From the NCBI GenBank assembly GCA_947505915.1, contig CANNNH010000097.1, positions 1 through 6,056 on the forward strand: 6,056 nt of DNA, given 5' to 3'. The stretch comes from Comamonadaceae bacterium (lineage in GTDB: Bacteria > Pseudomonadota > Gammaproteobacteria > Burkholderiales > Burkholderiaceae). The notes under the pieces were generated by a model that saw only the letters and a list, made by a program, of their open reading frames with translations, did no database searches and had not been told where the DNA came from. Shown in pieces: positions 1 to 5,515 of this stretch (position 1 is its first letter; every line of letters starts with the position of its first letter). The position numbers were made by a program, and so were the translations under genes.

Positions 1-95
1 CTTCCCGCATGGCTAAGCGGCCAACCGAGTCAGGTGGGGAACCAAGCAGCTCTAACTGTGGAACCAGTGCCGGGGTCAAGGCTCGTCACCCCCCT
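1..95 (+). ncRNA. ffs: Signal recognition particle RNA (4.5S RNA), 5' end cut by window edge
   Basis: RNA core of the signal recognition particle, which binds Ffh and targets nascent inner-membrane proteins to FtsY. The conserved domain IV is visible at about 29-51: GTCAGG, a GGAA tetraloop at 38-41, then AAGCAGC. The pairs closing the tetraloop are TGG/CCA (35-37 with 42-44), whereas E. coli has UCC/GGA; this compensatory change supports a real helix. The 5' arm TTCCCGCATGGCTAAG (2-17) resembles the E. coli segment UCCCGCAACGCUA, and the 3' arm contains GTGCCGGGG. The final GGCTCGTCACCCCCC (80-94) should pair with a 5' strand lying just outside the window, so roughly 15 nucleotides appear to be missing. 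The 3' end is estimated to within a few bases, and no U-run terminator follows directly. Confidence 0.88.
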
Positions 96-128
96 CTTAG
101 CCCATGTTGATACCTGCCCATGTCCAGG

Positions 129-203
129 GCACGGGCCACTTGAACAAACGGCCCCCCGTGGCGACAGTGGCAGGGCCGCGGGGCCCCGCACGGGTCACTT
201 GAA
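129..203 (+). repeat. Imperfect 16-base direct repeat with alternative hairpins upstream of trxA
   Basis: GCACGGGYCACTTGAA occurs at 129-144 and 188-203 with one mismatch (C versus T), start to start 59 bases. The CACGGG of either copy (130-135 or 189-194) can pair with CCCGTG at 155-160, so two mutually exclusive stems are possible. A separate GC hairpin, GGGCC/GGCCC with loop GCGG, lies at 173-186. The second copy contains TTGAAA, a possible -35. The sequence is seen directly; any regulatory role is inference. Confidence 0.5.
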
Positions 204-224
204 ATTTGCACTTTCTGTCACAAT
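196..224 (+). promoter_or_regulatory. Possible trxA promoter (extended -10)
   Basis: TGTCACAAT at 216-224 looks like an extended -10 (TG-N plus CACAAT, four of six consensus matches). TTGAAA at 199-204 matches the -35 consensus at five of six positions, but the spacer would be only 14 bases, so the extended -10 may be the main determinant. A start site near 231 would give a leader of about 30 bases. Motif inspection only. Confidence 0.3.
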
Positions 225-260
225 CTCTCTTCATATCGCCTCACCACTACAGGACAACAC

Positions 261-593
261 ATGGCCAGCGACCTCATCAAACACATCACCGACCAATCCT
301 TTGAAACCGATGTTCTCCAATCGGGCACGCCTGTGTTGGTCGACTATTGGGCCGAGTGGTGCGGCCCTTGCAAGATGATCGCGCCTATCTTGGACGATGT
401 GGCCAATGGTTATCAAGGCAAGCTGCAAATCGCCAAAATGAATGTGGACGAAAACCGAGACATCCCGGCCAAATTTGGTATTCGTGGCATCCCCACCTTG
501 ATGCTGTTCAAAGATGGTCAATTGGCCGCCACCAAAGTGGGTGCCCTGAGCAAAGCCCAATTGACCGAATTCATCGATCAGCAATTGGCCTGA
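261..593 (+). CDS. trxA: Thioredoxin 1
   Basis: Cytoplasmic dithiol-disulfide oxidoreductase of 110 residues, which reduces protein disulfides (ribonucleotide reductase, PAPS reductase, peroxiredoxins and others) and is itself reduced by thioredoxin reductase. The whole protein is one thioredoxin fold. The active site WCGPC spans residues 33-37 (catalytic Cys34 and Cys37), followed by Lys38. The buried Asp of the family is Asp28, the cis-proline is Pro78 in GIPT, and Gly94 lies in VGALSK. Length and motifs match E. coli Trx1 (108-109 residues) with an offset of two, and no signal peptide is present. The ATG has an AGGA Shine-Dalgarno at 251-254, six bases upstream. It is followed by a strong terminator, so it is probably mostly monocistronic although rho lies next on the same strand, as in many proteobacteria. 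Confidence 0.97.
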   Translation: MASDLIKHITDQSFETDVLQSGTPVLVDYWAEWCGPCKMIAPILDDVANGYQGKLQIAKMNVDENRDIPAKFGIRGIPTLMLFKDGQLAATKVGALSKAQLTEFIDQQLA

Positions 594-603
594 CCTCACT
601 CCC

Positions 604-631
604 ACCTGGGTCGGACGACCCAGGTTTTTTT
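604..631 (+). terminator. Intrinsic terminator of trxA
   Basis: A perfect 9-bp stem, ACCTGGGTC (604-612) with GACCCAGGT (617-625), has a GGAC loop and is followed by seven T residues (625-631). It begins 11 bases after the trxA stop. The upstream side has no A-run, so it should act only on the + strand. It separates trxA from the rho leader. Confidence 0.93.
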
Positions 632-633
632 CC

Positions 634-642
634 TGTCATAAT
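634..642 (+). promoter_or_regulatory. Possible rho promoter (extended -10)
   Basis: TGTCATAAT at 634-642 is an extended -10 with five of six matches to TATAAT. No good -35 lies 16-18 bases upstream; that position falls inside the trxA terminator hairpin. A start near 649 would give rho a leader of about 110 bases. A competing candidate, TTGACG at 673-678 with TCGAAT at 693-698, has a poor 14-base spacer. Confidence 0.35.
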
Positions 643-648
643 CATTCT

Positions 649-761
649 GGTGATTTCCCCCGTCCAACCCGATTGACGGGATTCCAAACGGATCGAATGG
701 CTCTTGCGGCCGCTCCCCCTCCCCCCCTTTTATTTATGAACTCCATCGCAGGAGTCTTTCC
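649..761 (+). promoter_or_regulatory. Long C-rich leader of rho, candidate autoregulatory region
   Basis: The untranslated stretch before rho holds a 6-bp inverted repeat, CCCGTC (659-664) with GACGGG (675-680). A strikingly C-rich, G-poor tract follows at 712-727 (GCTCCCCCTCCCCCCC), then a T/A-rich stretch. Rho binds C-rich, G-poor unstructured RNA (rut sites), and E. coli rho is known to be autoregulated by attenuation in its leader. A similar loop here is therefore plausible but inferred. The ribosome binding site AGGAG (750-754) closes the region. Confidence 0.4.
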
Positions 762-2024
762 ATGCATCTGAACGAACTCAAGGCACTGCACGTGTCTGAA
801 GTGCTCAAGCAGGCTGAAGCGCTCGAAATCGAAAACACCGGCCGCATGCGCAAGCAAGAGCTGATGTTTGCCATCATCAAAAAACGCGCGCGCGCCGGTG
901 AACAAGTATTTGCCGACGGTGTGCTGGAAATCCTGCCGGACGGTTTTGGCTTTTTGCGCAGCCCTGACACCAGTTACACAGCCAGCACGGACGACATCTA
1001 CATCAGCCCCAGCCAAGTGCGCCGCTTCAATCTGCACACTGGCGACATGATCGAAGGCGAAGTGCGTATTCCCAAAGACGGCGAGCGTTACTTTGCTTTG
1101 ACCAAGTTGGACCAGGTCAATGGCGATCTGCCCGAAAACAACAAACACAAAGTCATGTTCGAGAACTTGACACCCCTGTTTCCCAAAGAGCAGATGCGTT
1201 TGGAGCGTGACATCAAAGGTGAAGAAAACATCACAGGGCGCATCATTGACATCATTGCCCCGATTGGCAAAGGTCAGCGCGCCTTGCTCGTCGCACCGCC
1301 CAAAAGCGGTAAGACCGTGATGATGCAGCACATTGCCCATGCCATCACCGCCAACTACCCCGACAGCCACATGATGGTCTTGTTGGTGGACGAGCGCCCC
1401 GAAGAAGTGACCGAGATGCAACGCAGTGTGCGTGGCGAGGTGATCGCCTCCACCTTTGACGAGCCCGCAGCGCGCCACGTCCATGTGGCAGAAATTGTGA
1501 TTGAGCGTGCCAAACGTTTGGTGGAGTTGAAAAAAGACGTGATCATCTTGCTGGACTCCATCACCCGCTTGGCCCGCGCCTATAACAACGTGGTTCCAAG
1601 CTCCGGCAAGGTGCTCTCTGGCGGTGTGGACGCCAATGCATTGCAGCGCCCCAAACGATTTTTCGGTGCCGCGCGCAAAGTTGAAGAGGGCGGTTCCTTG
1701 ACCATCATTGGCACGGCCTTGGTCGATACGGGCAGTCGCATGGACGAAGTGATTTTTGAGGAATTCAAAGGCACGGGCAACTGCGAGATCCACCTCGATC
1801 GCCGCTTGTATGAAAAACGGGTGTTCCCAGCCATTCAACTCAACCGCAGCGGCACCCGCCGGGAAGAACTGCTGCTGCAGCCCGAAATTTTGCAAAAAAC
1901 CCGCATCCTCAGACAGTTCATTTACAACATGGATGAAATTGAGTCGATGGAGCTGATGCTCAAAAACATGAAGTCCACGAAAACCAATGTTGACTTCTTT
2001 GACCTGATGCGCAGGGGCGGCTGA
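762..2024 (+). CDS. rho: Transcription termination factor Rho
   Basis: Hexameric RNA-dependent ATPase and 5'-3' translocase that terminates untranslated and noncoding transcription. The 420-residue protein is collinear with E. coli Rho (419). The N-terminal helical and OSB RNA-binding domains (about 1-130) include the RNP1-like DGFGFLR at 60-66. The RecA-like ATPase (about 150-415) has Walker A APPKSGKT at 178-185, catalytic Glu211 with Arg212, Walker B IILLD ending at Asp265, the Q-loop around [10 protein letters not shown] (279-288), the R-loop DTGSR at 322-326 and the arginine finger Arg366 in NRSGTR. Lys181, Arg212, Ser266 and Arg269, which contact bicyclomycin in E. coli, are all present, so sensitivity is a reasonable inference. 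The ATG is preceded by AGGAG at seven bases. No insertion domain, unlike actinobacterial or some Bacteroidota Rho proteins. No terminator is seen before rpmE. Confidence 0.98.
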   Translation: MHLNELKALHVSEVLKQAEALEIENTGRMRKQELMFAIIKKRARAGEQVFADGVLEILPDGFGFLRSPDTSYTASTDDIYISPSQVRRFNLHTGDMIEGEVRIPKDGERYFALTKLDQVNGDLPENNKHKVMFENLTPLFPKEQMRLERDIKGEENITGRIIDIIAPIGKGQRALLVAPPKSGKTVMMQHIAHAITANYPDSHMMVLLVDERPEEVTEMQRSVRGEVIASTFDEPAARHVHVAEIVIERAKRLVELKKDVIILLDSITRLARAYNNVVPSSGKVLSGGVDANALQRPKRFFGAARKVEEGGSLTIIGTALVDTGSRMDEVIFEEFKGTGNCEIHLDRRLYEKRVFPAIQLNRSGTRREELLLQPEILQKTRILRQFIYNMDEIESMELMLKNMKSTKTNVDFFDLMRRGG

Positions 2025-2029
2025 AGCCG

Positions 2030-2038
2030 TGGCATAAT
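2030..2038 (+). promoter_or_regulatory. Possible internal promoter for rpmE (extended -10)
   Basis: TGGCATAAT at 2030-2038 forms an extended -10 (TG-N plus CATAAT, five of six matches), six bases after the rho stop codon. No convincing -35 is present at normal spacing. It would let rpmE be expressed separately from rho, which suits the far higher demand for a ribosomal protein. A start near 2045 would leave a leader of about 60 bases. Confidence 0.35.
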
Positions 2039-2095
2039 CACGCGTTTTGCGAAAAGTGCGCCAAAATGGTTTGGCGAGGCTGTTGCAGCTGATCA

Positions 2096-2100
2096 AAGGA
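2096..2100 (+). promoter_or_regulatory. Ribosome binding site that fixes the rpmE start
   Basis: AAGGA lies six bases before the ATG at 2107. It favours that ATG over an in-frame TTG at 2047, which would add 20 residues not expected in L31. Confidence 0.75.
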
Positions 2101-2106
2101 CACCCC

Positions 2107-2361
2107 ATGAAAGAAGGCATTCACCCCAATTACCGCGAGGTTTGCTTTGTAGACCTCTCCAACGGCTTCAAATTTGTCACCCGTTCTTGCACCAACACCA
2201 AAGAAATGGTCAAGATGGATGATGGTCGCGAACTGCCCTTGTACAAGTTGGACACCTCCAGCGAATCACACCCCTTCTACACCGGCACCCAAAAATCGGT
2301 CGATACCATGGGTGGGCGCGTGGAGAAATTCCGCAACAAGTACAAGACTGCCGCCAAATAA
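2107..2361 (+). CDS. rpmE2: 50S ribosomal protein L31 type B
   Basis: Small protein of 84 residues that sits at the central protuberance of the large ribosomal subunit and contributes to an intersubunit bridge. It begins [12 protein letters not shown] and contains the family segments SHPFYTG and [11 protein letters not shown] near the C terminus. Type A L31 carries a four-cysteine zinc site; here the only cysteines are Cys13 and Cys28, with no CXXC, which marks the type B (zinc-independent, YkgM-like) form. In many bacteria the type B copy is a zinc-starvation paralogue under Zur control, but here it sits in the housekeeping position behind rho and I see no obvious Zur palindrome, so it may be the main L31. 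A terminator follows 17 bases after the stop. Confidence 0.95.
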   Translation: MKEGIHPNYREVCFVDLSNGFKFVTRSCTNTKEMVKMDDGRELPLYKLDTSSESHPFYTGTQKSVDTMGGRVEKFRNKYKTAAK

Positions 2362-2378
2362 GCCGTCTTCACCCATCC

Positions 2379-2412
2379 AAAAGCAGCACGGGACGACCGC
2401 GCTGCTTTTTTT
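2379..2412 (+). terminator. Intrinsic terminator of rpmE
   Basis: AAAAGCAGC (2379-2387) pairs with GCTGCTTTT (2401-2409), continued after one mismatch by CGG/CCG (2389-2391 with 2397-2399) around a five-base loop. Seven T residues run through 2412. The A-run on the left means the hairpin could also work weakly on the opposite strand, though no gene there needs it. Confidence 0.9.
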
Positions 2413-2456
2413 ATGGCTGCCCGTTCTGCCCTTGAGGCCCACCAAGCCCTGAAACC

Positions 2457-4175
2457 TTGAACACGCCCAATCCCGCCATCGTTGCCCAAAGCGGCGTGCG
2501 CCGACTGCCGCGCTGGGGTTTGCTGCTGTTGTGCGGGGTTTATTTATTGCCTGGCTTTTTGGGCCGTGACCCTTGGCGTCCTTGGGACATGGCGGCTTTT
2601 GGCCAAATGTGGGCCTTGGCCCAGGGCGAAAGCCTGTGGTGGCAACCCACCTTGATGGGTTTGCCGCCCGAACTCGATGGGGTGTTGCCCTTTTGGCTGG
2701 GGGCATGGGCCATCCAGTGGACACCCGAATGGCTGTCCCCAGTGATGGCCTCACGCCTACCGTTCATGGCGATAGCTGCTTCGTGTCTGGCCATGACTTG
2801 GTATGCCATCGAAGCCTTGGCACGCAGCCCCCAGGCGCAGCCCGTCAGCTTTGCCTTTGGCGGCGAGGCCGAGCCCAAAGCCTATGCCCACACCCTGGCC
2901 GATGCCGGTTTATTGGCATTGATTGCTTGCCTGGGCCTGGCCGTTCCCCTGCACGAAACATCGCCCATGCTGGTGCAACTCGGTGGCAGCAGTGCGCTGT
3001 TCATGGGCGTGGCTTTGCTGCGGACCCACCCTTGGCGTGGGGGGTTGATCAGCGTGCTGGGTTTGTCGGTGTTGGCACTCAGCGGTGCGCCTACATTGGC
3101 CATGGCCCTGGGCTTGGCGGCCTTGCTGGTTCTTATGGGAGGAACGCCTGAGCTGTCCGCAACCATGCGCCTGGCATTGGCCAGCCTGTTGGGCTTGGCG
3201 TTGTTGCTTCTGGCCGGCATGGTGAACGAATGGGATTTGTGGCGTTGGCGCTTGCGCACTTGGCCTTTGCCGGCATCTGAAATTCGCCGCTGGTTGGAGC
3301 TGATGCTGTGGTTCACCTGGCCTTGTTGGCCTTTGGCGCTGTGGTCGGCGTGGAGTTGGCGGCGCCAGTGGGGCCGTCGCCCCTGGTCCATGCATGTGAT
3401 TTGGCCCATCACCATGATCGTGACCGTGACCGTGGCCAGCGCCATGACCGCGGCTTCAGAGCGCACCTTGCTGCTGGCCTTGCCGGCGTTGGCGGCCATG
3501 GCGGCCTTTGCGCTGCCCACCTTGCAGCGCAGCGTCACCGCCTTGATCGACTGGTTCACCTTGTTGTTTTTTACCGGCTGCGGCGTGGTCATTTGGGTGG
3601 TGTTGTTGGCCATGCAAACCGGTTGGCCACCGCAACCCGCCGCCAACGTCGCCCGCCTGGCCCCGGGGTTCATCCCTGCCTTTGAATACCTTCCTTTGGC
3701 TTTGGCCTTGGCCGGTTCAGCCCTGTGGGTTTGGCTGGTGCATTGGCGGGTGGGTCGGCACCGAACGGCCTTGTGGAAAAGCTTGGTGTTGCCCTCGGCC
3801 GGTGCCGCCTTGTGCTGGCTGCTGTTGATGACCCTGTGGCTGCCTTTGTTGAACTACGCCCGCAGCTATGTGCCCTTGGTGGAACAAGTGAAACTGGCCA
3901 TCCCCGAGACCGCTTGCGTGGCCATCCAGGGCTTGAACGCAGGCCAAATTGCCGGCTTGAAGTGGCATGGCCCTTGGCGCTTGGAAAACCTGTCTGCGGC
4001 CAGTCGGTGCGAATGGTTGTTGGTGGACCCGCAATGGGCCAGCGACCCCGCGCACGCCCCAGACCCCCTGCAATGGACCCGAGTTCAAAAAGTACAAAGG
4101 CCCACGCGCGCTTATGAAAACTTGCTGATCTACCGCCAGGCCCGCCCCGCTGGCTCTCCCACAAAAGCACCATGA
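2457..4175 (+). CDS. Polytopic membrane protein, probable GT-C (ArnT/PMT-like) glycosyltransferase
   Basis: A 572-residue inner-membrane protein with roughly 12 hydrophobic segments, the first at about 19-35 and the last at about 441-463, then a soluble C-terminal domain (about 465-572), likely periplasmic. Just after segment one is GRDPWRPWDMAAF (36-48), which resembles the first periplasmic loop of ArnT/PMT-type GT-C enzymes, where acidic residues bind the sugar donor or metal; Asp38 and Asp44 are the visible candidates, and the usual DE pair is not intact. Such enzymes move sugars from polyprenyl-phosphate donors to envelope acceptors; the acceptor here is unknown. Tryptophan is very abundant (40 residues, 7%) and lysine rare (6). 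The start is TTG: an in-frame stop at 2433 and the lack of any in-frame ATG or GTG leave it as the longest choice, while GTG at 2496 (residue 14) is an alternative. No clear Shine-Dalgarno. It overlaps the MATE gene by ATGA. Confidence 0.72.
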   Translation: MNTPNPAIVAQSGVRRLPRWGLLLLCGVYLLPGFLGRDPWRPWDMAAFGQMWALAQGESLWWQPTLMGLPPELDGVLPFWLGAWAIQWTPEWLSPVMASRLPFMAIAASCLAMTWYAIEALARSPQAQPVSFAFGGEAEPKAYAHTLADAGLLALIACLGLAVPLHETSPMLVQLGGSSALFMGVALLRTHPWRGGLISVLGLSVLALSGAPTLAMALGLAALLVLMGGTPELSATMRLALASLLGLALLLLAGMVNEWDLWRWRLRTWPLPASEIRRWLELMLWFTWPCWPLALWSAWSWRRQWGRRPWSMHVIWPITMIVTVTVASAMTAASERTLLLALPALAAMAAFALPTLQRSVTALIDWFTLLFFTGCGVVIWVVLLAMQTGWPPQPAANVARLAPGFIPAFEYLPLALALAGSALWVWLVHWRVGRHRTALWKSLVLPSAGAALCWLLLMTLWLPLLNYARSYVPLVEQVKLAIPETACVAIQGLNAGQIAGLKWHGPWRLENLSAASRCEWLLVDPQWASDPAHAPDPLQWTRVQKVQRPTRAYENLLIYRQARPAGSPTKAP

Positions 4176-5515
4176 ATGAACGGCGGCTGATCGCCGGCCA
4201 AGCGGCCACCGTGTTCATTGGGCAAATTGCGGTGATGGGTTTTGGCGTGACCGATACCTTGGTGGCCGGTCGCAGCTCACCCGAGGCTTTGGCCGCTTTG
4301 TCGGTCGGCTCTTCGCTGTACATCACCGTTTTTGTGGCCCTGATGGGGGTGCTGCAAGCCCTGCTGCCCATTTTGAGCGAGCATGTGGGTGCTGGCCGAA
4401 AACAAGCCATTGGCCACTGCTTTGAGCAAGGCCTGTATATCTGCGTCTTGCTCAGCCTTGCGGGGGCATTTTTATTGTGTCACCCACAACTGATCTTGGA
4501 ATGGACCCAAGTGCCCGCCCCTTTGCAAGGCGTGGTGGCAGACTACCTGGCCATTTTGTCCTTGGCGCTGGCCCCGGCTTTGCTGTTTCGCATGTTCAGC
4601 ACGCTCAACCAAAGCCTGGGACATCCGCGGGTCATCACCCTGATCCAAGTGCTGGCCTTGGTGGTCAAAATTCCCCTGTCCATCTGGCTGGCCTTGGGAA
4701 CGGAAGGCCAACCCGGCATGGGTTTGATCGGTTGTGCATGGGCCACTTGGTGGGTCAATCTCGCCATGCTCTTGGCCATGATCGGTTTGTTGGTTTGGGC
4801 CCCCATGTACCGGCCTTTGCGCATTGGCGCACCTTGGCGCCGACCCGATTGGTCCACCATCAAACCCATGCTGGCCATGGGCCTGCCCAATGGCTTGTCG
4901 CTGTTGGTGGAAGTGTCTTCATTTGCTTTCATGGCTTTGTTCATTGCACGCATGGGCAACCTGCCTTTGGCCGCCCACCAAATTGCCTCCAATGTGGCCA
5001 CCTTGCTCTACATGGTGCCTTTGTCTTTGTCCATCGCCACCAGTGCCCGGGTCAGTTACTGGATGGGGGCCAACCAAACCCAGCGGGCGCTTCAAGTTCA
5101 GTGGCTGGGCATTCGAATGGTGGCAGGGTGCGCGCTGACGCTGGGTTTGCTGGTGTGGTTGTGCCGCCACCCCCTGGCCGCTGTCTACAGCCAACAAGCC
5201 GAGGTGGTGGTGGTGGCCAGCCACTTGCTGGGCTGGCTGGCCCTGTTTCACTTGGGGGATGCGATGCAAGCCCTGGGCATGTTTTTGCTGCGCTGCCACA
5301 AAGTAACCCTGGCGCCCTTGCTGGTGTATGCCTTGATGCTGTGGGGATTGGGGCTGGGTGGAGGCCAATGGATCGCCTACCACGGCACACCCTGGACACC
5401 GGCTTTACAAGACCCGGTGGCTTTTTGGATCAGCAGCAGCCTGGCTCTGGCGCTGACATCGATGATTTTTTTATGGCTGCTGAGAAAAGTCAGTCAGCGT
5501 GAACCAAGGGGCTGA
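4172..5515 (+). CDS. MATE family multidrug/cation antiporter (NorM-like)
   Basis: A 447-residue transporter of the MATE family in the MOP superfamily, with about 12 membrane helices in two homologous halves. Relative to V. cholerae NorM, as I recall its numbering, a constant offset of eight residues aligns three acidic positions: Asp28 (NorM Asp36) in the first helix, Glu247 (Glu255) in LPNGLSLLVEV, and Asp363 (Asp371) in LGDAMQ. The family signature AAHQI is at 267-271. These features point to sodium- or proton-coupled export of a small, often cationic, compound; the substrate cannot be read from sequence. The ATG start overlaps the preceding stop (ATGA, 4172-4175), implying translational coupling, and no independent strong ribosome binding site is present. 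The short N terminus before helix 1 is compact but complete, since an in-frame stop lies at 4115 with no better start between. The 3' end overlaps the convergent kinase gene by 26 bases. Confidence 0.93.
   Translation: MNERRLIAGQAATVFIGQIAVMGFGVTDTLVAGRSSPEALAALSVGSSLYITVFVALMGVLQALLPILSEHVGAGRKQAIGHCFEQGLYICVLLSLAGAFLLCHPQLILEWTQVPAPLQGVVADYLAILSLALAPALLFRMFSTLNQSLGHPRVITLIQVLALVVKIPLSIWLALGTEGQPGMGLIGCAWATWWVNLAMLLAMIGLLVWAPMYRPLRIGAPWRRPDWSTIKPMLAMGLPNGLSLLVEVSSFAFMALFIARMGNLPLAAHQIASNVATLLYMVPLSLSIATSARVSYWMGANQTQRALQVQWLGIRMVAGCALTLGLLVWLCRHPLAAVYSQQAEVVVVASHLLGWLALFHLGDAMQALGMFLLRCHKVTLAPLLVYALMLWGLGLGGGQWIAYHGTPWTPALQDPVAFWISSSLALALTSMIFLWLLRKVSQREPRG

Noticed and set aside
34..378. 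A 114-codon + strand frame from inside the SRP RNA into trxA
   Set aside because: It starts within a structural RNA, crosses the trxA start in another frame, and its product has no recognisable feature.
2041..2060. TTTT-GCG-AAAA hairpin between rho and rpmE as a rho terminator
   Set aside because: The stem is only four A-T pairs with a three-base loop and no T-run follows, so it should not terminate.
642..2120. A 492-codon open frame on the - strand covering rho
   Set aside because: Rho on the + strand matches its family along its full length with every catalytic motif. The antisense frame is open because of codon bias, has no recognisable domain and ends in unrelated intergenic sequence.
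2047..2361. Longer rpmE beginning at TTG 2047
   Set aside because: AAGGA is placed for the ATG at 2107, and L31 proteins begin MK-G-HP at that point; the 20 extra residues have no family counterpart.
2406..5480. Exact 15-base repeat TTTTTTTATGGCTGC at 2406-2420 and 5466-5480
   Set aside because: Half of it is a T-run. One copy is a terminator tail and the other encodes part of the last MATE helix, so chance similarity is the simplest reading.
5466..5480. T-run near the end of the MATE gene as a terminator
   Set aside because: No GC-rich inverted repeat precedes the T-run, and it lies inside the coding sequence.
4477..5502. A 341-codon open frame on the + strand inside the MATE gene, another frame
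   Set aside because: Its translation is rich in G, H, P and Q with no membrane pattern or motif, while the MATE frame has conserved Glu247, Asp363 and AAHQI. It is a shadow of a G+C-rich gene.
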